Shown here: piece by piece, positions 19,055 to 29,320 of the stretch
How positions within the stretch are numbered: the first letter of the stretch is position 1
Layout: the number at the start of each line of letters is the position of its first letter
Source: JACVRW01 sp963764665
GTDB taxonomy: Bacteria; Actinomycetota; Thermoleophilia; Solirubrobacterales; Thermoleophilaceae
Direction: 5' to 3'
Length of the DNA: 64,000 nt
Assembly: GCA_963764665.1 (NCBI GenBank)
Contig: CAVXTL010000025.1
Location: 83,141 to 147,140 of the forward strand
Position numbers and translations under genes: made by a program
Notes under the pieces: model-generated
The model's input: the letters and a program-made list of their open reading frames with translations, nothing else
What the model was told of the DNA's origin: nothing
Databases searched by the model: none

Positions 19055-19426
19055 CTAAGACGTTTGAAGCTCGGCCTCGGCGTTGCGGATGATCCGCTTG
19101 CCGCCCTGCTCCGCCTCGGTCTCGACCACCACGCGGCCGTCGCGCTCCTCCTTGACGGAGCCCGTGACCGTGATCTCCTGCTCCGGGAAGCCCATCCCGC
19201 GGAACTGGACCGACAGCCGCCGGAGCGCGCGCGGGTCCCCGCCCGCCGCCGCGACGTTGGCCCGCGCGACCTGGGCCATCATGTAGAGGCCGTGCAGGAT
19301 GTTCCCGGGCAGGCCCACCTGCTTGGCGAACTCGGGGTCGATGTGGATCGGGTTGAAGTCCCCGGACGCGCCCGCATAGCGATGCGGGAGGTACTTGTCC
19401 GGCGTGACCTTGAGATCGACGTTCAT
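19055..19426 (-). CDS. MaoC-like (R)-hydroxyacyl dehydratase, HadB-type
   Basis: 123-residue hot-dog-fold hydratase. The hydratase-2 motif is complete: YAGASGDFNPIHIDPEFAK with Asp and His as catalytic pair, followed by LPGNILHGLYMMA. In mycobacterial fatty-acid synthesis HadB with HadA or HadC dehydrates (3R)-hydroxyacyl-ACP; a like role here is inferred. The ATG at 19426 is used; a GTG at 19432 overlapping the upstream stop (GTGA) is equally possible. It pairs with the preceding dehydratase gene and ends 26 bases before hrcA. Confidence 0.85.
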   Translation of the reverse strand: MNVDLKVTPDKYLPHRYAGASGDFNPIHIDPEFAKQVGLPGNILHGLYMMAQVARANVAAAGGDPRALRRLSVQFRGMGFPEQEITVTGSVKEERDGRVVVETEAEQGGKRIIRNAEAELQTS

Positions 19427-19428
19427 GC

Positions 19429-19869
19429 TCACACCCCTCGCACGATGTTGGTCCAGGTGCCGCGCACCACTTCCTGCCCGTCCTGGTTGCGGGACACCGA
19501 CTCGAACACGTAGAAGCCCATCCCGCCGCGGTCCGCGATCTCCTTGACCGTGGTCTCGGTAGAGATCGCGTCGCCCGCGCAGACCTGCTCGCCCCAGACG
19601 AACTCCTGGGAGCCGTGGACCATCATCGGGAAGTTGATGCCCACCTCGGGGTCGAGCACCGCCGGACCCACCGAGCCGGCCGAGTAGACCACCGCGAACA
19701 TGGGCGGCGCGGGCACGTCGCGAAAGCCCGCGGCCTTGGCCTGCTCGCGGTCGAAGTAGACGGGGTTGTCCTCGCCGACCGCGAAGGCGTACTCGCGGAT
19801 CTTCTCCTTGCCCACCTCGTACGTGTACGGGGGGTAGACCTTCCCGACTGCGTCTGCGTTGAGCGGCAC
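19429..19869 (-). CDS. MaoC N-terminal-domain dehydratase, HadA-type
   Basis: 146-residue hot-dog protein of the FAS1-like dehydratase group (MaoC_dehydrat_N). The pattern YTYEVGKEKIREYAFAVGED and the strand NPVYFDREQAKAAGF match HadA/HadC; it lacks the catalytic Asp-x-His motif and would act as the non-catalytic partner of the HadB-like protein encoded next. GTG start at 19869. Downstream coupling is by stop/start overlap. The two together probably form a heterodimeric hydroxyacyl-ACP dehydratase. Confidence 0.83.
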   Translation of the reverse strand: MPLNADAVGKVYPPYTYEVGKEKIREYAFAVGEDNPVYFDREQAKAAGFRDVPAPPMFAVVYSAGSVGPAVLDPEVGINFPMMVHGSQEFVWGEQVCAGDAISTETTVKEIADRGGMGFYVFESVSRNQDGQEVVRGTWTNIVRGV

Positions 19870-19909
19870 GGCGCGGCAGTCTAGTCGTGAGTGGATCCCG
19901 AGCCGCAGC

Positions 19910-19930
19910 GCAGCCGGCCGAGCCGGCTGC
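19910..19930. terminator. Hairpin 1, 9-bp arm with CGA loop
   Basis: Perfect palindrome, arm GCAGCCGGC, three-base CGA loop. It lies after the sigma factor gene stop and before hadA, and is repeated exactly at 19955. No T-tract follows, so a Rho-independent terminator is not certain; it may be a REP-like element or an RNA-stability stem. Confidence 0.5.
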
Positions 19931-19954
19931 ATGCGGCTGGATGCCGGACCGCGC

Positions 19955-19975
19955 GCAGCCGGCCGAGCCGGCTGC
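19955..19975. terminator. Hairpin 2, identical to hairpin 1
   Basis: Exact second copy of the 21-base palindrome (arm GCAGCCGGC, loop CGA), six bases from the sigma factor stop codon. The two copies are 24 bases apart and could also pair with each other. Confidence 0.5.
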
Positions 19976-19980
19976 TTGCG

Positions 19981-20853
19981 CTAAGCGACGTCGCGGAGCG
20001 CCTGCGCCTCGGCGAGCGTGCCGAGCTTGCGGATCGCGCCCTCCTCGATCTGGCGGGTGCGCTCGCGCGTGAGCTTGAACAGCCGCGCCACCTGATCGAG
20101 GGTCCGGGGGGGCTCGCCCGCCAGGCCGTAGCGCAGGGTGATGATCCGGCGCTCTCGGTAGGGAAGGTTGTCGAGCACGCGGGCCAGGCGCTCGTGCATC
20201 AGCGTCTCGGCGGCCGCGTCGAAGGGGGACATCGTGCTCTCGTCCGGGATCAGCTCGCCGAACTGGGCGGCGTCGGAGTCGTCGCCCACCGGCTTGTCGA
20301 GCGATACCAGCGGCTGAGCGGCGCGCAGCAGCACGTCCGCCTCCACCGGGTCCACGCCCGCCAGCGCGGCGATCTCCTCGACCGTGGGGTCGCGGTCGCC
20401 GGCCGCCTCGAGCTTGCGCTGGGCGCCGTCGAGCTTCTTGATCACGTTGTCGATGTGGATCGGGATCCGGATCGTGCGGCCCTTGTCCGCAATCGCCCGC
20501 GAGATGGCCTGACGGATCCACCAGGTGGCGTAGGTGGAGAATTTGAAGCCCTTGCGGTAGTCGAACTTCTCGACGGCGCGAACGAGCCCGATCGAGCCTT
20601 CCTGGATCAGGTCGAGGAACGGCAGCCCCTGGTTGCGGTAGCGCTTGGCGATCGAGACCACGAGGCGCAGGTTGGCGCGCGTCATGTGGTCCTTGGCGTC
20701 GAGGTCGCCGCGCTCTATCCGCTTGGCGAGGGAGATCTCCTCGTCGGCGGTCAGCAACGGCGTGGCCGCGATTCCGTCGAGCAGCTGCTGGAGCGAGTCG
20801 ACAGTCGGATCGGGGGCGGTTGGGACAGCGGTTTCCGGAGTCACGGCCGCCAA
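19981..20853 (-). CDS. RNA polymerase sigma-70 family factor (group 1/2, short)
   Basis: 290-residue sigma factor with regions 1.2, 2, 3 and 4: the region 2.1-2.4 core is NLRLVVSIAKRYRNQGLPF, DLIQEGSIGLVRAVEKFDY and FSTYATWWIRQAI; region 4 ends in TLDQVARLFKLTRERTRQIE. No long N-terminal region 1.1, so it is probably a second principal-like factor rather than the housekeeping RpoD, but it could be the primary factor in this lineage. The start is TTG at 20853 or GTG at 20844. An inverted repeat covers the start. Two hairpins follow the stop. Confidence 0.93.
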   Translation of the reverse strand: MAAVTPETAVPTAPDPTVDSLQQLLDGIAATPLLTADEEISLAKRIERGDLDAKDHMTRANLRLVVSIAKRYRNQGLPFLDLIQEGSIGLVRAVEKFDYRKGFKFSTYATWWIRQAISRAIADKGRTIRIPIHIDNVIKKLDGAQRKLEAAGDRDPTVEEIAALAGVDPVEADVLLRAAQPLVSLDKPVGDDSDAAQFGELIPDESTMSPFDAAAETLMHERLARVLDNLPYRERRIITLRYGLAGEPPRTLDQVARLFKLTRERTRQIEEGAIRKLGTLAEAQALRDVA

Positions 20854-20864
20854 ACTAAGGCGGC
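20846..20864. promoter_or_regulatory. Inverted repeat over the sigma factor start
   Basis: Arms GCCGCC/GGCGGC separated by AAACTAA, spanning the possible TTG start codon. It could be an operator or an mRNA hairpin that hides the start. Only the symmetry is seen; function is inferred. Confidence 0.35.
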
Positions 20865-20886
20865 GTCCTAAGGGCGAGCTAAATCC

Positions 20887-22701
<1,815 letters not shown>

Positions 22702-22738
22702 CGCGACCCATCGAGAGTAGATAGTGCTGCGGTGCTTC

Positions 22739-22757
22739 GCCTGATCAGCGATCAGGC
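22739..22757. terminator. Hairpin between the winged-helix gene and lepA
   Basis: Perfect palindrome with arm GCCTGATC, three-base loop. It lies 30 bases after the winged-helix gene stop and upstream of lepA. No T-tract follows, so it may be a weak terminator or leader stem. Confidence 0.4.
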
Positions 22758-22786
22758 TTCGCTCCTCGCCAGGCCGCGCTGAGAGG

Positions 22787-23851
22787 CTAGACGTCCACAA
22801 CGTCCACTTTCCGGGCGTCTGGCTCGCAGAACCGGGCCATTCGCTCGGCCTCGGCCCGGATCTCGGAGCGGGCCGCGCGGCGCAGCTCGACGTGCGGGGT
22901 CACCACCACCCGCGCTCCGCCCGCGCGGCGCTCGAGCTGCCAGCTGGCCGCCACGCGGCCATCCACGGTCACGGTCTGGTCCCCGCTGAGGGTCAGCTGG
23001 AGCGGCTTGACCTCGGGCGGGATGATCCGCTCGCGGTCCTCGTAGGCGAGCAGGGGCTGATCCCAGCGGCCGAGCAGCCGCACCGGAAGCGGCGTGGACT
23101 CGGGCGGGAGCGGCTGGTCGGGAAGGTCGAGGAGCTCGGTGCCGCGCTCGTCGAGGTAGGTCACGAGCGGCAGGCGCGCGAGCCCCTCCTTGAAGTCGCG
23201 CTGGGCCACGCCGGCCCAGGCGGAGATGTCGCGCCGTGACGCGGGACCGAATGCCGCCAGGTAGCGCTCCAGCACCAGCGCGGCGGCGTCCACGGGGTCC
23301 GGGAGCGGGCGCGGATCGATCACGAAGCTCGCCCGCCCGCGGTCGCCCCAGGACCCGCCGGGCGGCAGCTGAACCAGCGGCAGCAGGGTGCGGGCGAAGA
23401 CGATCGGCGCCCACGGCTCGTCCGCCACGCCGTCGTAGCCGCGTACGCGCTCCCGGATCTCGGTGTTGGTCCGCGGCTCGCGCAACCAGCGCCCGAGCTC
23501 GGTCGCCACACGCTTCTCGTCCAGATCCGCGTGGCGCTTGCGCCAAGCGCGCATCCGCGACTGCCGGGTCATCTGGGCGTAGGCCGGGTAGTCCTCGCCG
23601 GCCGCGAGGTGCAGCGTCATGCGGTTGATCGTGGTCTTGACCACCCGGCGGGCGGCGATGGCCGACTCGAGGTCGTCGCGGGTGAAGCCCTCCAGGCGAG
23701 ACGACAGCGTCACGTAGGGCGCGGGCGGGTGCTGCGCCTGGAGCGGGGTCAGCCGCCGGATAGCCTCCGCCGGATCGACGCGCTGCCGCTCGAGCAGCAT
23801 CTGGCGGGCGGCCAGCGCCACCGTGAGCCGCGCGCGGGACAGCGTCTCCAC
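22787..23851 (-). CDS. Winged-helix DNA-binding protein, DUF1006/AlkZ-like
   Basis: 354-residue protein of the HTH_42 family, to which the AlkZ/AlkX DNA glycosylases belong. Family features include an N-terminal helical domain (RLTPLQAQHPPAPYVTLSSRLEGF), the three winged-helix repeats and the central TLLPLVQLPPGGSWGDRG segment. A glycosylase function is possible but the AlkZ catalytic QxQ/QxD motif is not clear; here LQAQ near 47-50 could correspond to it. GTG start at 23851, 19 bases after the ferritin-like gene, with a GGGGG ribosome-site-like run. Confidence 0.75.
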   Translation of the reverse strand: METLSRARLTVALAARQMLLERQRVDPAEAIRRLTPLQAQHPPAPYVTLSSRLEGFTRDDLESAIAARRVVKTTINRMTLHLAAGEDYPAYAQMTRQSRMRAWRKRHADLDEKRVATELGRWLREPRTNTEIRERVRGYDGVADEPWAPIVFARTLLPLVQLPPGGSWGDRGRASFVIDPRPLPDPVDAAALVLERYLAAFGPASRRDISAWAGVAQRDFKEGLARLPLVTYLDERGTELLDLPDQPLPPESTPLPVRLLGRWDQPLLAYEDRERIIPPEVKPLQLTLSGDQTVTVDGRVAASWQLERRAGGARVVVTPHVELRRAARSEIRAEAERMARFCEPDARKVDVVDV

Positions 23852-23870
23852 GCCGGCGGACCCCCGCGCC

Positions 23871-24311
23871 CTACGGCCGCCTGCGCGCACGCAGGAGGTA
23901 GTCCACCTGCTCCTGCTTGCGCATGATGATGTGCTCGAGCCGGTGCTCCACGGCCTCGGAGGCCGCCTCGCGGCCCGTGGGCTCGATGGCAGCCTGGAGC
24001 GCCTCGAGCGTCTCGCCCTCGCAGTCCACCAGCTGGTCGAGAGCGTGCGCGGGGTCGGCCTGGAAGCTGAAGTCGGCGACCTCGGTGGTGGGCTGGCCCC
24101 CGAGCGCCGTGATCTTCTCCGCGAGGCGGGTGGCGTCTTCGAGCTCCGACAGCGCGTGCTGTCGCATCTTCTCGGCGTGCGACTGGTACTCGAGCCCGAT
24201 CACGCTCCCGGCGGTGACCGAGTACATGAGCACCGAGCGGTGCTGGAGCCGAAGCGCGGTGTTGAGGCACTCGATCTGCGCCTCCACGTCCATTGTCTCT
24301 TCTGGTGACAT
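23871..24311 (-). CDS. Ferritin-like four-helix protein
   Basis: About 146 residues, mainly four helices. The pattern LRLQHRSVLMYSVTAG, EYQSHAEKMRQHALSELEDA, DCEGETLEALQAAIEP and EAVEHRLEHIIMRKQEQVDYL has Glu and His at positions that could form a diiron site as in bacterioferritin/rubrerythrin-type domains. Iron storage or oxidative-stress protection is inferred only from fold. The ATG at 24311 avoids overlap with murJ; a GTG at 24329 is possible. Confidence 0.72.
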   Translation of the reverse strand: MSPEETMDVEAQIECLNTALRLQHRSVLMYSVTAGSVIGLEYQSHAEKMRQHALSELEDATRLAEKITALGGQPTTEVADFSFQADPAHALDQLVDCEGETLEALQAAIEPTGREAASEAVEHRLEHIIMRKQEQVDYLLRARRRP

Positions 24312-24321
24312 GGACCCGCTT

Positions 24322-25923
24322 CTACCCACCGGAGCGGCCGCGGCTAACCAGAAGCCGCCGGATCTGCCGCGCCTCGGGCACCCTGAGCGCCCATACCGCC
24401 GCCGCGTAGACGGCCAGGCCGGCGGCGATCCCGCCCAGAACTGAGACCGCCTGGGCCGGGAACGACTGGCCGAGCAGCGAGTCGAGCCCGTCCCAGACGC
24501 CGTACGCGGCGCCGGCCAGGGGAACTGCGGCCAGGAGCATGAGGAACGCGGCTCCGAGGGTGCGCCTTCCCTCCACCCCGCCGAGGTCCGGGCGGAGCAT
24601 GAGGCCCTGGAGCACGCACATCACCACGGTCCCGGCCACCGTGCCCAGCACGATGCCTCCGATCCCGAACGGGCCGTACAGCGCCGCTGCGAGGGCCGCG
24701 TTCACCGCGAGGTTCACGCCGGCCACCGCGGTCGTGGCCCACGGCCGCTGGAGGCTGAAGAAGGTGCGCGAGAAGAGCAGGCTCACACCCTGGAAGGGCA
24801 GCGAGATCGACCACCAGACCATCGCCTCCGCCACCAGGTCGGTGGCCTCGCCGCCGAACGCGCCGCGCTGGTAGACGAGCCGCGTGATCGGCTCGGCGAG
24901 CACCGCCATCAGCACCGCGCTTGGGATCAGCAGCAGGCAGATCTGGCGCACGCCGTTGGCCATCGTGCGGCGCAGGTCGTCGCGGGCGCCGCGGGCGGCG
25001 AAGCGGGCGAGCGTCGGGAAGAGCACGGTGGCGATCGAGATCGAGAAGAGCCCCTGCGGCAGCTGGTAGATCCGGAACGCCTTGTCGATCGCGGCGGGCG
25101 CCGAGTCGGACACGAGGGTGCCGAACAGCGAGTTGATCAGCAGGCTCAGGTTGATCAGCCCGAGCGCGAGCGTGACGGGGAGCATCAGCTTGAGCACGCG
25201 CCTGACGCGCTCGTCGCGCCAGTCGATCCGGAACGTGAGGCTCCCGCCACGGCCTCGAAGCCACGGCAACGGCAGGAGGAACTGCACCACCGTTCCGACC
25301 AGGATGCCGATCGCGTAGGCGTAGATCTCGTCGTCCTCCGGCAGCATCGGCACCAGGCCGACCAGCGCGGCGATGATCACGGCGTTCCAGGCCACCGGCG
25401 CGAGCGCGGGCACGCTGAAGTGGTCGAACGAGTTGAGCATGCCGACCACCAGGCCCGAAAGGGCGAGCAGCACCACGATCGGGAACATCAGCCGCGCCAG
25501 GTTCACGGTCAGGTCCTGCAGCGCAGGGTTGTCGTCGAAGCCCGGCGCGAGCACCGTCATCAGCGGCTCGGCGAAGATCACGAACAGCGCGGTCACCGCG
25601 CTGAGGACCAGCAGGATCAGGAAGAACAGGCTCGAGGCGACCCGGAAGGCCTCCTTGCGCTCGCCGCGCTCGAGGAGCTCGGTGAAGACCGGTACGAAGG
25701 CTCCCTGGAGCGCCGAGTCGGCCACGAGCGCGCGAATGAGGTTCGGCACCTGGAACGCGATCGTGAACGCCGACATGGCGCCGCTGACCCCGAAGTACCT
25801 CGCGGCCACGACCTCGCGCACGAGCCCGAGCACGCGCGACAATCCGGTTGCGAAGGAGAAGAAGGCGGTGCTGCGCCCCAGCCGGCGGGCATCTGCGCGC
25901 GGCTCCGGCGCGTCGGGCTTCAT
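24322..25923 (-). CDS. murJ: Lipid II flippase MurJ
   Basis: 533-residue membrane protein of the MOP superfamily that moves lipid II across the membrane during peptidoglycan synthesis. About 14 hydrophobic helices. Family motifs at the N-terminus (GLSRVLGLVREVVAARYFG), FQVPNLIRALVADSALQGAFVPVF and the later QLPQGLFSISIATVLFPTLAR are clear. ATG start, divergent from rpsT. The murJ-ferritin-like-winged-helix-lepA order is transcribed together. Confidence 0.95.
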   Translation of the reverse strand: MKPDAPEPRADARRLGRSTAFFSFATGLSRVLGLVREVVAARYFGVSGAMSAFTIAFQVPNLIRALVADSALQGAFVPVFTELLERGERKEAFRVASSLFFLILLVLSAVTALFVIFAEPLMTVLAPGFDDNPALQDLTVNLARLMFPIVVLLALSGLVVGMLNSFDHFSVPALAPVAWNAVIIAALVGLVPMLPEDDEIYAYAIGILVGTVVQFLLPLPWLRGRGGSLTFRIDWRDERVRRVLKLMLPVTLALGLINLSLLINSLFGTLVSDSAPAAIDKAFRIYQLPQGLFSISIATVLFPTLARFAARGARDDLRRTMANGVRQICLLLIPSAVLMAVLAEPITRLVYQRGAFGGEATDLVAEAMVWWSISLPFQGVSLLFSRTFFSLQRPWATTAVAGVNLAVNAALAAALYGPFGIGGIVLGTVAGTVVMCVLQGLMLRPDLGGVEGRRTLGAAFLMLLAAVPLAGAAYGVWDGLDSLLGQSFPAQAVSVLGGIAAGLAVYAAAVWALRVPEARQIRRLLVSRGRSGG

Positions 25924-25985
25924 GGGACGGGCGCTACACTAGGCGCCCGCCGCGCCGCTCTGCCGGTCGCGGCTTCAGTTCTTCC

Positions 25986-26252
25986 ATGGCCAACATCGCA
26001 TCACAAGAAAAGCGGATTCATCGGGCGGAGCGCGAGCGGATCGAGAACCGTCGCCGCACCTCGCAGGTGAAGACCTGGCTTCGCAGGGTCGAGTCCGCCG
26101 TCGAGGACGGCGACGCCGCCCGGGCCGACGAGGAGCTGCGCGAGCTCGTCTCGCGCGTGGACCGCGCGGTCAAGTCCGGAGCCATGCACCGCAACGCAGG
26201 CGCCCGCCGCAAGGCACGCGCCGCGCGCATTCGCGCCCGAATCTCCGGCTAA
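25986..26252 (+). CDS. rpsT: 30S ribosomal protein S20
   Basis: 88-residue basic helical protein that binds 16S rRNA. Begins MANIASQEKRIHRAERERI and ends with the conserved SGAMHRNAGARRKARAARIRARI. ATG start; 62 bases separate it from the divergent murJ start, and a TACACT hexamer at 25935 may be its -10 box. It lies on the strand opposite to most of the block, but near holA and lepA as in other bacteria. Confidence 0.95.
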   Translation: MANIASQEKRIHRAERERIENRRRTSQVKTWLRRVESAVEDGDAARADEELRELVSRVDRAVKSGAMHRNAGARRKARAARIRARISG

Positions 26253-26284
26253 CACCGGCCCCAGGCCACAGAACCGACCCACCG

Positions 26285-26299
26285 CCGCCCGCGGGGCGG
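26285..26299. terminator. GC hairpin after rpsT
   Basis: Arm CCGCCC/GGGCGG with loop GCG, 33 bases after the rpsT stop, followed by TTAGGGTCTT. Short and not T-rich, so only a candidate terminator. Confidence 0.4.
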
Positions 26300-26316
26300 T
26301 TAGGGTCTTCACGCCG

Positions 26317-27816
26317 ATGGCTCTCGACCACTCCGCCGATGACTCGGGCCTGTCGCGCAGAGACTTCCTCGAGCGCACCGCGTATGCGGCGGGCGTCGCC
26401 GGTGCGGCCGGGCTGTCCGCCGACGCGATCCTGACGGAGGCCGCCCAGGCCACCACTCGCTTCAGGCCGCTGCCGAAGCCGCGCAACGTGCCGATCGACC
26501 ACTTCGTGCTCCTGATGATGGAGAACCGGTCGTACGACCACTACTTCGGCTGGCTTCGCGGCTACTCGGACGCCGACCAGACCCAGCGCTTCCCGAACCC
26601 CGAGGGCGAGCTCGTGGCTACCCGCCACGCCTCGACGCTCGGATCGGGCGGCGTGGAGTGGAAGGGGTGCGGCCATCCGGACCCCGGGCACGGCTGGACC
26701 TCGGGCCGCGCACAGCTCAACGGCGGCTTTCTCGCGGAGGGCAGCGGCAACGACGAGTTCGCCCTCTGTTACTACAACCGCGGCGACCTCGGCTTCATTC
26801 ACGAGGCGGCGCGGAACTACACGCTCTTCGACCGGTACTTCTGCTCGATCCTCGCGGGCACCTGGCCGAACCGGTACTACAAGTGGTCGGCGCAGTCGGG
26901 CGGGCTGAAGACCAACACGCTCGAGCCCGGCGGGAACAGCTGGGAGACGATCTTCGACCGCGCGCTCGCTGCCGGGCTGACCGCGAAGTACTACTACTCG
27001 GACCTGCCCTTCGGGCTGCTTTTCGGCAATCGCGCCACCGCGTGGGTCGCGCCGATCACGAGGTACTACGAGGACGCGGCCGCCGGCAAGCTGCCGAACA
27101 TCGCGATCGTGGACCCGGCCTACGGCGACGGCAGCGGCAGCGACGGGCTCTCCGCGGACGAGCATCCGCTCGGCGACGTCCGGCTCGGCCAGGCGTTCCA
27201 GGCGGACGTGGTCAGCGCCTTCACCCACTCCCCCAACTACCGCCGCGGCGCGCTCTTCCAGATCTACGACGAGTGGGGCGGCTTCTTCGACCATGTCCGG
27301 CCACCGCGCGTGCCGGACGACCGGGCGAGCGCCATCCAGAGCGAGGACTTCGGCCAGCTCGGCTTCCGCGTACCGGCCGTGGCGGTCTCGCCGTACACGC
27401 GCAATCGCGGCGTGACGCAGAAGGGGCGCTTCGGCGGCTGGTGGTTCAAGCCGACGTGGCGCGTCGAGCACGGCAGGTACGCGCACGAGTCCATCCTCAG
27501 CTTCATCAGCTACCGCTTCGGGCTCGGGTTCCTGAACAAGCGTCACAAGTACGCGAACAACATCGGACATGCCTTCGACTTCTCGGGCAAGACGGACTTC
27601 GAGCCGGCCGAGCTGCCGGACCCGCCGGTGATCCTCACTCGGCCCTGCGCCCTCGGTGGTCAGGACATCGAGGACTCGGAGGAGTCGCACGCGAGCGACC
27701 TCGCGCAGCTCGCACGTGTCGCGGAGAAGAGCAAGGTGCCTGTCTACGAGGCCACGCCCGACTTCATCTTCCAGAACCCGGACACGATGAAGAAGGCGAT
27801 CGCGGCCGCACCGTAG
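26317..27816 (+). CDS. Tat-exported phosphoesterase (phospholipase C / acid phosphatase family)
   Basis: 499-residue secreted enzyme of the phosphoesterase family (PF04185). The N-terminus has a twin-arginine signal (SRRDFLERTAYAAGVAGAAG) with a probable cleavage after AQA near residue 46. The catalytic/metal motif MMENRSYDHYFG is at about 67-78, with metal ligand regions NIAIVDPAYG, DEHPLGD and YDEWGGFFDHV (the usual YDEHGGFYDHV, here Trp for His). It may hydrolyse phospholipids or phosphomonoesters outside the cell; the substrate is unknown. The His-to-Trp change in YDEWGG could alter metal binding. Confidence 0.85.
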   Translation: MALDHSADDSGLSRRDFLERTAYAAGVAGAAGLSADAILTEAAQATTRFRPLPKPRNVPIDHFVLLMMENRSYDHYFGWLRGYSDADQTQRFPNPEGELVATRHASTLGSGGVEWKGCGHPDPGHGWTSGRAQLNGGFLAEGSGNDEFALCYYNRGDLGFIHEAARNYTLFDRYFCSILAGTWPNRYYKWSAQSGGLKTNTLEPGGNSWETIFDRALAAGLTAKYYYSDLPFGLLFGNRATAWVAPITRYYEDAAAGKLPNIAIVDPAYGDGSGSDGLSADEHPLGDVRLGQAFQADVVSAFTHSPNYRRGALFQIYDEWGGFFDHVRPPRVPDDRASAIQSEDFGQLGFRVPAVAVSPYTRNRGVTQKGRFGGWWFKPTWRVEHGRYAHESILSFISYRFGLGFLNKRHKYANNIGHAFDFSGKTDFEPAELPDPPVILTRPCALGGQDIEDSEESHASDLAQLARVAEKSKVPVYEATPDFIFQNPDTMKKAIAAAP

Positions 27817-27851
27817 GACCGGTGCAACGGCGCCATCTATAGTCGCCGCGC

Positions 27852-29316
27852 GTGGAGACCAGACTTCTGATCGGCGGCGAGCTCGCCGAGGGCACCGGGG
27901 CCCCGCTCGACGTCGAGAACCCGGCCACCGAGGAGACACTCGCCGGGCTGGGCGCCGCCGCTCCGGAGCAGGTGGATGCGGCGATCGCGGCCGCATCCGA
28001 GGCCGCGCCCGCATGGGGCGCCACTCCGGCGCTGGAGCGCGCTGAGCTGCTCCACGAGGTCGCGAACCGCCTGCGCGCGGGGACCGAGGAGATCGCCCGG
28101 GTGATGACGCTGGAGGGCGGGAAGCCGCTGCTCGAGAACCGCGACGAGGTGGGCTGGACCGCCGCGGCGTTCGACTACTACGCCGAGATGGGCCGCAACT
28201 TTGCCGGCCGGGTGATCCCCTCGATCGAGGCGACCCAGCTGGCGCTCGTGCTGAAGGAGCCGCTGGGCGTGTGGGGCTGCATCGTGCCCTGGAACTACCC
28301 GCTGCTGCTGCTCGCCTGGAAGCTGGCGCCGGCGCTCGCCGCGGGGAACACCGTGGTGGCCAAGCCGTCGGAGCTCACGCCGCTGTCCACCCTGATGCTG
28401 GCCTCGTGCTTCGAGCACCTCCCGCCGGGCGCGTTCAACGCCGTGGCCGGCGCGGGCGACGTGGGCGAGGCGATCGTGCGCGACCCGCGTGTGGACGGCG
28501 TGGCGTTCACCGGCTCGGTGGCCACCGGCAAGCGCGTGGCCGCGGGATGTGCGGAGCGCGTGGCGCGCGTGAACCTGGAGATGGGCGGGAAGGACCCGTT
28601 CATCGTGTGCGCCGACGTGGCCGGCCAGGTGGAGGTGGCGGCCAAGGGCGGCGCGTGGGCCGCCTACCTGAACGCGGGCCAGGTGTGCACCTCGGCAGAG
28701 CGCTTCTACGTGGCGCGCGAGCTGTACGACGAGTTCGTGGAGGTGTTCGTGGAGCACGCCCGCTCGCTGCGCGTGGGCGACCCCCTCGACGACCAGACCG
28801 ACGTCGGGCCGATGGTGTCGGCTGTCCAGCGCGGCAAGGTCGAGGCGCAGGTGGAGGCCGCCGTGGCGGCCGGCGCGACTCTCGTCACTGGTGGCGACCG
28901 CGCCGGCCAGGATCGCGGCCACTACTACTCCCCCGCCGTGGTCACCGGCGCTCCTGCGGAAACCGACCTGCTCCGCGAGGAGACGTTCGGGCCGGTCGCG
29001 CCGATCGTGCCGGTGGACTCGCTGGACGAGGCGATCGCGCTGGCCAACGGCACGCGCTTCGGCCTGGGGGCGAACGTGTACACGCGCGACCTCGAGACGG
29101 CGCTGCGCTGCGTGCGCGAGATCAGGTCGGGAACGGTGTGGGTGAACGACCCGCTCACCGACAACGACGCCGGGCCGTTCGGAGGCATGAAGCAGTCCGG
29201 CTTCGGCCGCGAGCTGGGCCAGGAGGGCCTCGAGGCCTTCCAGGAGACCAAGCACGCGCACATCGAGACGAAGATCGAGGCGAAGGAGCTGGTGGTACCC
29301 CTACGGGGGCGCCTAG
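27852..29316 (+). CDS. NAD-dependent aldehyde dehydrogenase, frame broken near 29289
   Basis: Oxidises an aldehyde to the acid with NAD(P). Motifs: PWNYPLLLLAWKLAPALAAGN, FTGSVATGK, general base Glu in LEMGGKDP and catalytic Cys in NAGQVCTSAERF, then EETFGPVAP and GPFGGMKQSGFGRELG. Read as is, the frame runs on to 29690 over the antisense of holA. Removing one base near 29289 changes the end to the usual EWWYPYGGA and a TAG at 29314-29316, five bases before the holA stop. The span is 3n+1, giving 487 residues. Betaine- or aminobutyraldehyde-type substrates are possible. Confidence 0.88.
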
Positions 29317-29320
29317 GCCC

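Noticed and set aside
18990..19060. CIRCE operator upstream of hrcA
   Set aside because: No TTAGCACTC-N9-GAGTGCTAA or near match was found in the gap or the beginning of hrcA.
26170..28014. A 614-codon minus-strand open frame antisense to the phosphoesterase
   Set aside because: It mirrors the codons of a real Tat-exported enzyme; GC-rich third positions leave antisense frames open. Composition is Arg/Val/Leu repetitive and no family pattern is visible.
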